DNA of 64,000 nucleotides. It comes from Lysobacter enzymogenes. Lineage in GTDB: Bacteria; Pseudomonadota; Gammaproteobacteria; Xanthomonadales; Xanthomonadaceae. The stretch spans positions 4,526,001-4,590,000 of the forward strand of contig NZ_CP067396.1 in NCBI RefSeq assembly GCF_023617245.1. Direction: 5' to 3'. The notes beneath the pieces were generated by a model, which saw only the letters and a program-made list of their open reading frames with translations, was not told the DNA's origin and ran no database searches. Position numbers and translations under genes: made by a program. How positions within the stretch are numbered: the first letter of the stretch is position 1; every line of letters begins with the position of its first letter. Positions 38,891 to 48,707 of the stretch are shown here, piece after piece.

Positions 38891-40033
38891 ATGTCCCCGC
38901 GCGAACTGCTGCTCGACAACGCCCGCCTGGTGCTGCCCGACCGCATCGTCCACGGCCATCTGCGCGTGGTCGGCGGCCGCATCCGGGAACTCGGCGAAGG
39001 CCGCCTGCGCACGCCGTCGGCGCGCGATTGCGACGGCGACTACCTGCTGCCGGGCCTGGTCGAACTGCACACCGACAACCTGGAAAAACACCTGCTGCCG
39101 CGTCCCGGCGCGCATTGGCCGGCGGCCGCGGCGGTGCGCGCGCACGACGCGCAACTGCTCGCCGCCGGCATCGCCACCGCGCTCAACGCGATCTCGGTCG
39201 GCGAAGAAGAAGCCGAGCAGGCGGTCGAGCCGCAGACGGTGCTGGCCGCGCTCGCGCAGGCGCGCGAGGACGGCGGCCTGCGCATCGAACACGCCGTGCA
39301 CCTGCGCTGCGAACTGCCCTGCCCCGACCTTCCGCAGCGCCTGCAGCCCCTGCTCGACGCGCCGCAACTGCGGCTGCTGTCGCTGATGGACCACACCCCG
39401 GGCCAGCGCCAGTTCCACGACCTCGAACGCTACCGCGCCTACAGCGCGCGCCACGGCACCGCCCGCGACGACGCCGGCTTCGGCGCGCACGTCCGCCATC
39501 TGCAGGACCTGCAGCACCGCCACGCCGCCGGCCACCGCCGCATCGTGCTGGCGATGGCGCGCGAACGCGGCCTGCCGCTGGCCAGCCACGACGATTCCGA
39601 ACTGAGCCACATCGCCGAAGCGGTCGACGCCGGCGCGCGCATCGCCGAATTCCCGGTCAATCTCGCCACCGCCCTGGCCGCGCGCGCGGCCGGCCTGAGC
39701 GTGCTGGCCGGCGCGCCGAACCTGGTACGCGGCGGCTCGCACAGCGGCAACGTCGCGGCGAGCGAACTGGCGCGCGCCGGCGCATTGGATGCGCTGTCCT
39801 CGGACTACGTGCCCGGCAGCCTGCTGCTGGCGGCCTTCCAACTCGGCGCATGGGACAGCATCGGCCTGCCGCGCGCGGTGGCGATGGTGACCCACACCCC
39901 CGCGCGCGCCGCCGGCTACGACGACCGCGGCGCGCTGGCGGCCGGACAGCGCGCGGATTTGCTGCGGGTACGGGTGGTGCGCGGGTTTCCGCACCTGGAA
40001 GCGGTGTGGATCGGCGGCGAGCGGCGTTATTGA
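38891..40033 (+). CDS. phnM: PhnM-like amidohydrolase (ribose methylphosphonate triphosphate diphosphatase family)
   Basis: A 380-residue amidohydrolase with PhnM signatures: LVELHTDNLEKHLLPRPG (about residues 55-72, first metal site), ALNAISVGEEEAE, LMDHTPGQRQFHD, ASHDDSELSHIAEA, and EFPVNLATALAARAAGLSVL. In C-P lyase operons PhnM releases pyrophosphate from ribose 1-phosphonate 5-triphosphate. No phnG-L genes are in the window, so either the C-P lyase is encoded elsewhere or this paralogue acts on a different phosphonate intermediate. It is divergent from phnF and shares its operator. Confidence 0.88.
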   Translation: MSPRELLLDNARLVLPDRIVHGHLRVVGGRIRELGEGRLRTPSARDCDGDYLLPGLVELHTDNLEKHLLPRPGAHWPAAAAVRAHDAQLLAAGIATALNAISVGEEEAEQAVEPQTVLAALAQAREDGGLRIEHAVHLRCELPCPDLPQRLQPLLDAPQLRLLSLMDHTPGQRQFHDLERYRAYSARHGTARDDAGFGAHVRHLQDLQHRHAAGHRRIVLAMARERGLPLASHDDSELSHIAEAVDAGARIAEFPVNLATALAARAAGLSVLAGAPNLVRGGSHSGNVAASELARAGALDALSSDYVPGSLLLAAFQLGAWDSIGLPRAVAMVTHTPARAAGYDDRGALAAGQRADLLRVRVVRGFPHLEAVWIGGERRY

Positions 40034-40724
40034 CGAGCCGGTCGCTGATACGGGGCGGTCGCTTGCTCAGGGCTGAGCAAGCTACGTTCGGTTTGCGAAT
40101 GTAGCCCTGTCGATCACGGCAGTGACCGTGGCTGTGGCTGTGGCCGTTGCTCGTGCGGTTGCTCTTGCCCTTGGCTTGGACGCAACCTCGCCCGAGGCCC
40201 ACGTTCCGCAGCCCCGGAGGGCGCGCGCATGGATGCGCGCGTGCGCCATGGGACAGGATGTCCCTTATGGCGCAGCCCCGCGCAAGGTGCTGGACTTAGT
40301 GGCTTTTGACTTAAAACAAGCGTTTTTCTTTGGCTACTTTCTTTTGTCGCGCTGACAAAAGAAAGTAGCTCGGCCGCTTGCGGACGAAAGCTTTTGATGG
40401 TGGCTTGTCGTCGCGCGACACATCGATAACGGCGAAAGCAGCAGCAACGTCAACATGGGTTCCGGCTTTCGCCGGAATGACGATCGTGAGGCTGGGTGCC
40501 CGACTGTAGGAGCGGCGCGAGCCGCGACCGCGACAACGCACCTACGACGAAACCTTCGCAATCGCCGCGATGGCGCGGTCGCGGCTCGCGCCGCTCCTAC
40601 AGGGGGCGTGCCGCAGTAAGGTCGGCCTCTGTCGTTGCAACGGGTGACGACAAGCGAAGATCCAAAGCTTCCGTCCGCAAGCGGCCGGGTCACTTTCTTT
40701 GTCTGAAGCCACAAAGAAAGTAAC

Positions 40725-41858
40725 GGCACTGTCAACCTCTAAGTGCATCAAACGAATGGTAGATCTCCTGCCGCACTTTTTCCGCCATATCGTGCCGCCC
40801 CACTTCGTGCATGAACAGGACGGCCGGGTACTGATAGCCCAGCGACGCACGCGGCCGCGTATTGAATTCGTAGGCGATTCGATCCAACTGTCGCTGGGTG
40901 TAGCGGGACAGATCCGTTCCTTTGGGGAAGTACTGCCGCAGCAGTCCATTGGTGTTTTCGCACACCCCTCGTTGCCATGGCCTGTGCGGATCGGCGAAGT
41001 AGATCGACAGGTCGTTGCGCTCGGACAGCACGCGATGCAAGGCCATCTCCTTGCCCTGGTCGTAGGTCAGGGTCTTTCGTCCCGAAGCGGGCAGGCGACG
41101 CAACACCCGGCTGAACCCCTCCAGCGCGTCGGCCGCCGTGCAGCCGCGCATGCGGGCCAGCACCGTGAACAGCGTCTTGCGGTCCACCAGCACGCCAATG
41201 GCCGACGCGTTGCCGGCGCCGACCAGAAAATCTCCCTCCCAATGTCCGGGAACCAGGCGTTCTTCGGCTTCGGACGGACGTGAGCGGATGCTTTGTATGT
41301 CCAGCATCCGGCCTCGTCGCTCCGCGCCTTTGCGAGGCGAGCGGCGCGACGCCCGATGCTGTTTGAGCAGTCGCGTCAGCTCGCGACGAATCGGACCGCG
41401 CGGGATGGCGTAAATCGCGGTGTAGAGGGTCTCGTGCGACACGTGCCACTCCGGCCGATCGGGGAATTGTTCGCGCAGGCCCCGGCTGATCTGGCGAGGC
41501 GACCAATACCGCATCAATCGCGCCTTGACCTGCATCCACAGCAGCGGATGGGCGAGCTTGCGCAACCGTCGCGGGACGCAACGCAGTTTCTTGGCGCGTT
41601 GACCGGCGCGAACGGCATCATAGCCGCGTCGTGGACGGCCACGCTTGGGCGTGTCCGACGGCGGCTCATGCCCGTTGCGAGCCAACTCCCGCGTGACGCT
41701 GCTGCCGGCGCGTCCCAGCACCCGGGCGATGGCCCGACCGCTGTGCCCCTGCTGCTTCATGACCATGATCACGCCGCGTTCTTCGGCGCTGAAGTGACTG
41801 TAACGAGTGCCCATGGGTGGACTCGAGGTGGGTGATGCACTTGAGGTTAGACAGTGCC
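40725..41858 (-). mobile_element. IS30-family insertion sequence 2
   Basis: About 1.13 kb. The inverted ends read GGCACTGTC, then an AACCTC-like segment and AAGTGCATCA at both sides. The left flank is AAAGTAAC and the right flank AGCCAAAG; no exact short direct repeat is seen, so it is older than element 1 or rearranged. It abuts the second hairpin of copy B of the host repeat. Confidence 0.82.
40732..41814 (-). CDS. IS30-family transposase 2
   Basis: A 360-residue transposase beginning MGTRYSHFSAEERGVIMVMK. Catalytic-core motifs are GHWEGDFLVG, LTYDQGKEMALHR and CENTNGLLRQYFPKGTDLS. It is diverged from the first transposase in the N-terminal and central regions, although the core motifs and inverted-repeat tips are shared. 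The stop codon lies in the left terminal repeat. It appears intact. Confidence 0.92.
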   Translation of the reverse strand: MGTRYSHFSAEERGVIMVMKQQGHSGRAIARVLGRAGSSVTRELARNGHEPPSDTPKRGRPRRGYDAVRAGQRAKKLRCVPRRLRKLAHPLLWMQVKARLMRYWSPRQISRGLREQFPDRPEWHVSHETLYTAIYAIPRGPIRRELTRLLKQHRASRRSPRKGAERRGRMLDIQSIRSRPSEAEERLVPGHWEGDFLVGAGNASAIGVLVDRKTLFTVLARMRGCTAADALEGFSRVLRRLPASGRKTLTYDQGKEMALHRVLSERNDLSIYFADPHRPWQRGVCENTNGLLRQYFPKGTDLSRYTQRQLDRIAYEFNTRPRASLGYQYPAVLFMHEVGRHDMAEKVRQEIYHSFDALRG

Positions 41859-42134
41859 AGCCAAAGAAAAGGCCTCTTCTTTTTCGGATCAAGAGCCACT
41901 ATGGCTCGAAAGAGGCGCGGGGCCGCGCCATAAGGGGCATCCTGCCCCATGGCGCGCGTGCGCATCCATGCGCACGCCCTCCGGGGCTGCGGAACATGGG
42001 CCTCGTGCGAGGTTGCGTCCAAGCCAAGAGCAAAGCGCAGCAACGGCAACGGCAACAGCGATTGCTGACGACACCCAGCGTCCACCGCCAACGCCTATTC
42101 ATCCCTCCCTTCCACCTATCCCACCCCCCAAAGC

Positions 42135-42147
42135 ACTAGACAGGTCC
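42135..42147 (+). promoter_or_regulatory. Putative PhnF operator, site 3 (TonB-dependent receptor)
   Basis: CACTAGACAGGTC, 92 bp before the receptor ATG. With its neighbours it shares 15 identical bases with site 1 (GCACTAGACAGGTCC). Confidence 0.65.
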
Positions 42148-42239
42148 CCCACGCAGTCCGCATCGCGCGCCCGCGCCTTCATATCGCCTCGCTGTAATGC
42201 CGCCCCATCGCCACCGCGGCGCGCATTCCACGAGACCCC

Positions 42240-44498
42240 ATGAACGTCCCCATCCGTACTCCCCTGGCGCTGGCCCTGCTCGCCGTGCTGCCCCTGGCCG
42301 GCCACGCCGCCGTTGCGTCGCCGGACGCCGACGCGACGGCCGCCGCCGCGGGCGCGCCGCTGGATCGCGACGACACCGCCACGCTCGACACGATCTCGGT
42401 GATCGGCCATCGCGAAACCCGCCAGGTCCAGCGCATCGGCCAGGTCGAACTGCAGGCCGTCGCCCCCGGCACCAATCCGGTCAAGGCGCTGGAAAAGCTG
42501 CCCGGCGTGCATTTCGTCAGCTCCGATCCGTGGGGCAGCTACGAGTGGTCGAACCGCATCGCGATCCGCGGTTTCGCCCAGAACCAACTCGGCTATGCGC
42601 TCGACGACATTCCGTTGGGCGACAACAGCTACGCCAACAACAACGGGCTCTCGCCCAATCGCGCGATCCTGCCGGAGAACGTGGCCGAGCTCGAACTCGC
42701 CCAAGGCGCCGGCGCGCTGCGCATTCCCTCCACCAGCAACCTCGGCGGCGCGCTGTTGCTGCACTCCTCCGATCCGGCCGCCGAGTTCGGCGCGCGCGCC
42801 GGCCTGGCGTTCGGCGACAACGCCACCCTGCGCGGTTTCGCGCGCGCGGACACCGGCGACCTGCGCGGCTTCAGCGCCTACGTCTCGGGCATGCGCAACG
42901 AAGCCGACCGCTGGAAGGGCGCCGGCGTGCAGGAGCAGCAGCAGTTCAACGGCAAGGCCGTGTATCAGTGGGATCAGGGCCGCATCGCGCTGTGGCTGTC
43001 GACCTCGCGCCGCAACGAAACCGACGATCCGGATCTCTCGCTCGACCTGATCCGCCGCTGCGGCCACGGCTGGGACAACTACGCGCCCGACTGGCAACGC
43101 GCGCTCGCCGCCGCCAACGGCCGTTTCAGCGGCTGCGCGAAGACCAAGGACGACGCCTACTACCTCGCCCGCGGCCTGCGCGACGACGACCTCGCCGCGC
43201 TGTCGGGCGAATTCGACCTCAGCGACGCGCTGCGCCTGAACGCGACCGGCTACTACCACCGCAACGAAGGCCAGGGCCACTGGTTCACCCCGTACATCAG
43301 TTCGCCGACGATCCCGATCGCGTTGCGCATCACCAGCTACGACATCGAACGCAGCGGCCTCAACGCGCGCCTGAGCTATACCGTCGGCAGCCACACCCTG
43401 GAAGGCGGGTTCTGGTTCGAAGACAGCGTGCACGGCGCCGGCCGCAGTTTCGTCGACATCGACGGCCCGATCGACGACCAGCGCTTCTTCGACCCGGGCG
43501 AATTCGCCCAGCGCCTGTTCCGCCAACGCTTCGACACCCGCACCCGCCAGTGGTACCTGCAGGACACGATGCGGCTGTTCGACGAGCGCCTGACCGTCAA
43601 CGCCGGTTTCAAGGGCCAGGACGTGGTCACCGACGGCAAGGTGGTGGTGCCCGGCCGCGCCGGCGGCCGCCTGAGCGCGCGCGACAGCTTCCTGCCACAG
43701 TTGGGCCTCGCCTGGCAGTTGAACGAACGCAGCGACGTGTTCGCCAACTACGCCGAGAACCAGGCCGCGTTCCGCCCCGGCGTCAACGGCGCCTGGTCGC
43801 TGACCCAGGCGTCCTTCGACCTGAGCCGCGACGGCGCCAGGCCCGAGCAGTCCAAGACCCTGGAACTGGGCTGGCGCTACGGCGACGACCGCTACCAGCT
43901 CTCCACCACCGTGTACGGCGTGAACTTCGACGACCGCCAGTTGGTGATCGTGCCCTGTCCGGGCGTGGTCAGTTGCCCGAACCAGTTCGCCAACGTCGGC
44001 AAGGCGCGCACCCTCGGCGGCGAGGTCGCGTTCGTGTGGACGCCGGTCGAGCGCCTGCGCTGGCTGGCCAGCGCCGCCTACAACGATTCGCAGTACCGCT
44101 CCGACTACGTCAGCGGCGGCCAGCTCGTACAGGTCCGCGGCAAACAGATGGTCGACACGCCCAAGCAGCTGTTCGCGACCGAACTGAGCTACGGCATCGG
44201 CGATGTCGAACTGCGCCTGGGCGGCAAGTACACCGGCCAGCGCTACTACACCTACAGCAACGACGCCGGCACCGACGCGTTCTGGCTGTGGGATGCGGGA
44301 GTGAGCTGGCGCAAGCGCGATATCGGCCAGGTCAAGTCGCTGCGGGTCGGCCTCAACGTCTACAACCTGTTCGACAAGACCTACATCGCCACCCTCGGCA
44401 GCAACGGCTTTCGCGACTACGACCCGCAGGGGACGTTCCAGACCCTGCTGACCGGCGCGCCGCGGCAGTGGTTCGTGTCGGTGGACGCGCAGTTCTGA
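42240..44498 (+). CDS. TonB-dependent outer-membrane receptor
   Basis: A 752-residue receptor. It has a signal peptide (MNVPIRTPLALALLAVLPLA, cleavage near GHA) and a TonB-box-like TLDTISVIG. The plug domain (about residues 60-190) contains LEKLPGVHFVS and IAIRGFAQNQLGYALDDIPLG, and a 22-strand-type beta-barrel ends in VDAQF, with a terminal Phe as expected. There is no N-terminal STN signalling domain. The upstream PhnF-type operator suggests that it imports the phosphonate or related nutrient used by the co-regulated genes rather than iron; the sequence alone does not identify the ligand. Two extracellular-loop cysteine pairs (CGHGW/GCAKT and PCPGVVSCP) are notable. Confidence 0.9.
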   Translation: MNVPIRTPLALALLAVLPLAGHAAVASPDADATAAAAGAPLDRDDTATLDTISVIGHRETRQVQRIGQVELQAVAPGTNPVKALEKLPGVHFVSSDPWGSYEWSNRIAIRGFAQNQLGYALDDIPLGDNSYANNNGLSPNRAILPENVAELELAQGAGALRIPSTSNLGGALLLHSSDPAAEFGARAGLAFGDNATLRGFARADTGDLRGFSAYVSGMRNEADRWKGAGVQEQQQFNGKAVYQWDQGRIALWLSTSRRNETDDPDLSLDLIRRCGHGWDNYAPDWQRALAAANGRFSGCAKTKDDAYYLARGLRDDDLAALSGEFDLSDALRLNATGYYHRNEGQGHWFTPYISSPTIPIALRITSYDIERSGLNARLSYTVGSHTLEGGFWFEDSVHGAGRSFVDIDGPIDDQRFFDPGEFAQRLFRQRFDTRTRQWYLQDTMRLFDERLTVNAGFKGQDVVTDGKVVVPGRAGGRLSARDSFLPQLGLAWQLNERSDVFANYAENQAAFRPGVNGAWSLTQASFDLSRDGARPEQSKTLELGWRYGDDRYQLSTTVYGVNFDDRQLVIVPCPGVVSCPNQFANVGKARTLGGEVAFVWTPVERLRWLASAAYNDSQYRSDYVSGGQLVQVRGKQMVDTPKQLFATELSYGIGDVELRLGGKYTGQRYYTYSNDAGTDAFWLWDAGVSWRKRDIGQVKSLRVGLNVYNLFDKTYIATLGSNGFRDYDPQGTFQTLLTGAPRQWFVSVDAQF

Positions 44499-44555
44499 AG
44501 ACGTGGGCCGCGCCGCCTGCAGGTGGCGCGGCCTTGGGCGGATAGCGCAAAGTCA

Positions 44556-44673
44556 AAATGGGTTCCGGCTTTCGCCGGAATGACGACGTGGGGGAGAGGA
44601 CGGACGTCCTCGGCGGCGGCAGATCGCGCCGCCCTCCCATCTCCGTCATTCCGGCGAAAGCCGGAACCCATTT
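44556..44673. repeat. 30-bp perfect inverted repeat between receptor gene and purN
   Basis: Arms 44556-44585 and 44644-44673 carry GGGTTCCGGCTTTCGCCGG and its exact complement. Single copies of the same unit are at about 22325 and 40455, and variant copies lie at the ends of the long inverted-repeat element A. Confidence 0.8.
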
Positions 44674-44733
44674 CGATTTCGCTTCACCGCTCCCCCAACT
44701 CGCCCCGCCCCCACCGCGATCCCCCGGATCGCC

Positions 44734-44739
44734 TAAAAT
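44734..44739 (+). promoter_or_regulatory. Probable -10 element of purN
   Basis: TAAAAT, 29 bp before the purN ATG. Confidence 0.4.
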
Positions 44740-44768
44740 GTCCCACCGCTCCCACAGCCCCGCCCGCA

Positions 44769-45452
44769 ATGCCCCAGCCGCTCCCCCGCATCGCCGTCCT
44801 CGCATCGGGCCGCGGCAGCAACCTGCAGGCCGTGCTCGACGCGATCGCCGCCGGCACCCTCGCCGGCGAGGTGGTCGGGGTGTTTTCCGACAAGCCCGGC
44901 GCGGCGGCACTGCAACGGGTCGCGCCGCCGCTGCGCTGGTCGGCCGCGGCCAAGGCCTATCCCAGCCGCGAGGCGTTCGACGCCGACCTGGCCGAAGCCG
45001 TCGCCGCCGCGCGCCCGGACTGGATCCTCTGCGCCGGCTATCTGCGCATCCTCGGCGACGCCTTCGTCGAGCGTTTCCGCGGCCGCACGATCAACATCCA
45101 CCCCTCGCTGCTGCCCAAGTACCGCGGCCTGCACACCCACGCGCGGGCGCTCGAGGCTGGCGACGGCGAGCACGGCGCCAGCGTGCATTTCGTCATTCCG
45201 GAGCTCGACGCCGGCACCGTGATCGCACAAGCCGTGGTGCCGGTGCACACCGGCGATACACCGGAACTCCTGGCCGAACGAGTCCTCGGCGTGGAGCACC
45301 CGCTGCTGCTGGCGGTCATGCGCCTGGCCACCTCGGGCCGGCTGGCTGAACACGGCGCAACCGTGCAGGTCGATGGTCATCCGCTATTTACGCCGCTGCG
45401 TTTAGATTGCGCCGGCCGCCTGACCGATCCCGCCGGCGACGCGACGGCCTGA
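44769..45452 (+). CDS. purN: Phosphoribosylglycinamide formyltransferase
   Basis: A 227-residue GAR transformylase. The phosphate-binding loop is VLASGRGSNLQAVLD at the N-terminus, the catalytic Asn/His segment is INIHPSLLPKYRGLHTH (about residue 110), and the catalytic Asp is in ELDAGTVIAQA. It transfers a formyl group from 10-formyltetrahydrofolate to GAR in purine synthesis. In related genomes it usually follows purM; here it has its own promoter-like element. The C-terminus is slightly longer than in E. coli (212 residues). Confidence 0.95.
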   Translation: MPQPLPRIAVLASGRGSNLQAVLDAIAAGTLAGEVVGVFSDKPGAAALQRVAPPLRWSAAAKAYPSREAFDADLAEAVAAARPDWILCAGYLRILGDAFVERFRGRTINIHPSLLPKYRGLHTHARALEAGDGEHGASVHFVIPELDAGTVIAQAVVPVHTGDTPELLAERVLGVEHPLLLAVMRLATSGRLAEHGATVQVDGHPLFTPLRLDCAGRLTDPAGDATA

Positions 45453-45569
45453 CACCGCAGCCGCGCGCCCGGCGCGACGAGTCCGGCCCGCACGTCCTAC
45501 CCGTCCCACCGACCGCTACGCCGCACCTCCCCTTTCGCGCCCAGCGCACCAGGACCCGCCCGCGTCGCC

Positions 45570-46292
45570 ATGAAGCCCCTCCTGCCCCTGCTGCTGGCCG
45601 CGCTGACCGGCGCGGCCGCGCCCACCAGCGCGCTGGCGCTGGAACCGTTCGTGGCCAACTACGAGGTGTTCAACGGCGGCAAGGCGCTCGGCGACGCCAC
45701 CATGCAGGTCAAGCCCGAGGGCGGCGGCCGCTGGCGCATCGACCTGGACATCCGCGCCGAGCACGGCATGATGAGCCTGGCCGGCGCCGCCGCGCAGCAG
45801 ACCACGGTGTTCGACGTGGTCGGCGACGCCTACCGGCCGTTGAGCCAGAAGATGGTGCGCAAGGTGCTGTTCTCCAAGCGCGTGATCGACGGCAACTACG
45901 ACTGGAACCAGCGCAGCGCGCAATGGACCGGCGACGTCAAGGAACACCGGCGCAAGCCGATCCCGCTGCAGGACGGCGACATGAGCGGGCTGCTGATCAA
46001 CCTCGCCGTGGTCCGCGACGCCCAGCCCGGCAAGACGCTGAGTTACCGATTCGTCGATTCCGGCCGCGCCCGCCCGCACCAATATGTGGTGCAGCAGGAG
46101 CTGGAAGGGGTCAAGATCGACGACATGAGCTTCAACGCGATGCGCGTGAACCGCGTGCAGAGCGGCAGCGAGGAAACCTCGATCTGGGTGGTGGACGGCG
46201 TGCCCACGCCGGTCCGCATCCTGCAACGCGAAGACGGCCAGGACACCTACGATCTGCGCCTGGTCGAATACAAAGGAGTCAACGAACAATGA
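45570..46292 (+). CDS. DUF3108 exported protein 1
   Basis: A 240-residue protein with a signal peptide (MKPLLPLLLAALTGAAAPTSA) and a DUF3108 region running from LEPFVANYEVFNGGKALGDA to GVPTPVRILQREDGQDTYDL. The family is thought to form a periplasmic beta-rich fold; function unknown. It is followed, with a four-base stop/start overlap, by a second DUF3108 gene. DUF3108 genes commonly sit downstream of purN in gammaproteobacteria. Confidence 0.87.
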   Translation: MKPLLPLLLAALTGAAAPTSALALEPFVANYEVFNGGKALGDATMQVKPEGGGRWRIDLDIRAEHGMMSLAGAAAQQTTVFDVVGDAYRPLSQKMVRKVLFSKRVIDGNYDWNQRSAQWTGDVKEHRRKPIPLQDGDMSGLLINLAVVRDAQPGKTLSYRFVDSGRARPHQYVVQQELEGVKIDDMSFNAMRVNRVQSGSEETSIWVVDGVPTPVRILQREDGQDTYDLRLVEYKGVNEQ

Positions 46293-46981
46293 TGACCACG
46301 AAGTCCACGCACTTTTTCCGCATGGCCGCCCTGGCCGGCGCCCTGGCCGCGTTCAGCGCGCCGGCGCTCGCGGTCAAGCCGTTCAGCGCCGACTATTCGG
46401 CCAGCTACATGGGCATGCAGGGCGCCGGTCGCATGACCGTGTCGCAGGCCGACGGCAACCGCTGGAAGTACGAACTGTCGATCACCAGTCCGCTGGCCGA
46501 GCTGCGCCAGACCACCACCTTCGACGAGGCCGGCGGCAAGCTGCGCCCGCTCAGCGGCAGCGATTCGAGCAAGGTGCTGACCAAGAAGAAGAGCGTCAAC
46601 GCCAGCTACGACTGGTCGCGCGGCGTGGCCACCTGGACCGGCGACATCAAGCCCGACCGCTCCGGCCCGATCAAGCTGCAGAGCGGCGACCTCGACGGCC
46701 TGCTGGTGAACCTGGCGATCGTGCGCGACGCCGCCGCCGGCAAGCCGATGAGCTATCGCATGGTCGAGGACGGCCGGATCAAGGAGCTGAGCTACTCGGT
46801 GGTCGGCAAGGAAGCGATCACGGTCGGCGGCAAGTCGCAGCAGGCGACCAAGGTCTCGAGCAAGAACGGCGACAAGGAAACCATCGCCTGGGTCGTCGCC
46901 GACGTGCCGGTGCCGGTGCGCATCCTGCAGCGCGAGAACGGCAGCGACGCGATCGACCTGCGGGTGCAGGCGGTGCGCTGA
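46289..46981 (+). CDS. DUF3108 exported protein 2
   Basis: A 230-residue paralogue of the preceding gene product. It has a signal peptide ending at SAPALA and the shared landmarks VKPFSADYSASYMGMQGAG and VPVPVRILQRENGSDAIDL. The tandem arrangement and ATGA overlap suggest paired action in the periplasm. Two adjacent ATGs (46289 and 46292) are possible starts; the first overlaps the upstream stop. Confidence 0.87.
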   Translation: MMTTKSTHFFRMAALAGALAAFSAPALAVKPFSADYSASYMGMQGAGRMTVSQADGNRWKYELSITSPLAELRQTTTFDEAGGKLRPLSGSDSSKVLTKKKSVNASYDWSRGVATWTGDIKPDRSGPIKLQSGDLDGLLVNLAIVRDAAAGKPMSYRMVEDGRIKELSYSVVGKEAITVGGKSQQATKVSSKNGDKETIAWVVADVPVPVRILQRENGSDAIDLRVQAVR

Positions 46982-47000
46982 GGCGCCTCGAAGTCGACAA

Positions 47001-47035
47001 CAAAAAAGCCCCGCATTCGCGGGGCTTTTTTGTTT
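47001..47035. terminator. Bidirectional intrinsic terminator between DUF3108 genes and murA
   Basis: AAAAAAGCCCCGC, loop ATTC, then the exact complement ending in TTTTTT. It lies 20 bp after the DUF3108 stop and can serve the converging murA as well. Confidence 0.9.
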
Positions 47036-47049
47036 CTGTGGAGTCTTCC

Positions 47050-47132
47050 GTGGGAGGGCCTTCAGGCCCGACGCTGTTGTCTCAGGTCGCGGCGATCTGA
47101 GCGGAAGGCATCGGGCCTGAAGGCCCTCCCAC
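47050..47132. repeat. Inverted pair of the GGGCCTGAAGGCCC repeat family
   Basis: GTGGGAGGGCCTTCAGGCCC at 47050-47069 faces GGGCCTGAAGGCCCTCCCAC at 47113-47132; same family as 871-1026. Confidence 0.75.
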
Positions 47133-47156
47133 AAGAGCGGGCTCGGTCGGGCCTGA

Positions 47157-48413
<1,257 letters not shown>

Positions 48414-48707
48414 TGACGGATTCGCTGAAGTCGAAAGGAGAAGTGGAGTCGAAAGGGCAAGCGCGAGGCGGCGGCCGCGCGGCCGGCGCCTGGCGAAGAT
48501 AACGTGCGCGGCGTCGCCGCGGCAGCGCGACGGCCTAAGCGGATCGCGGGACGCCCATGGTAGAAGCTGGCGCGGCCGATTGAGTGAGGCGACGGTGAAG
48601 TACCGGGCCGGCGCGATGCGGGCCTCGGCGGTTCGGGCGCGACCGGCGTCGGCGACCCGATGCGGCCGCGCGCGGCGGGGACCGCGAGACGCCCGGCCGC
48701 GCGCCGG

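Larger units (their letters stand above)
40125..42065. repeat. Long inverted-repeat intergenic element, copy B (interrupted by IS30)
   Basis: Termini GGCTTGGACGCAACC (40173-40187) and its complement (42011-42025), with less conserved GTTGC-rich flanks outside. Inside are the GCGCATGGATGCGC palindromes, the hairpin CTACTTTCTTTTGTC with its complement (40336-40370), a central REP-unit pair (40504-40534 and 40572-40602), and the second hairpin ACTTTCTTTGT with its complement (40691-40720). Order and sequence match copy A (20853-22820). In copy B the first hairpin is uninterrupted and IS30 lies beside the second. Confidence 0.75.

Noticed and set aside
41845..41858. A fourth PhnF-like site (GTTAGACAGTGCC)
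   Set aside because: It is the terminal inverted repeat of IS30-2, differs from the 13-mer after TAGACAG, and has a matching copy at the other IS end.
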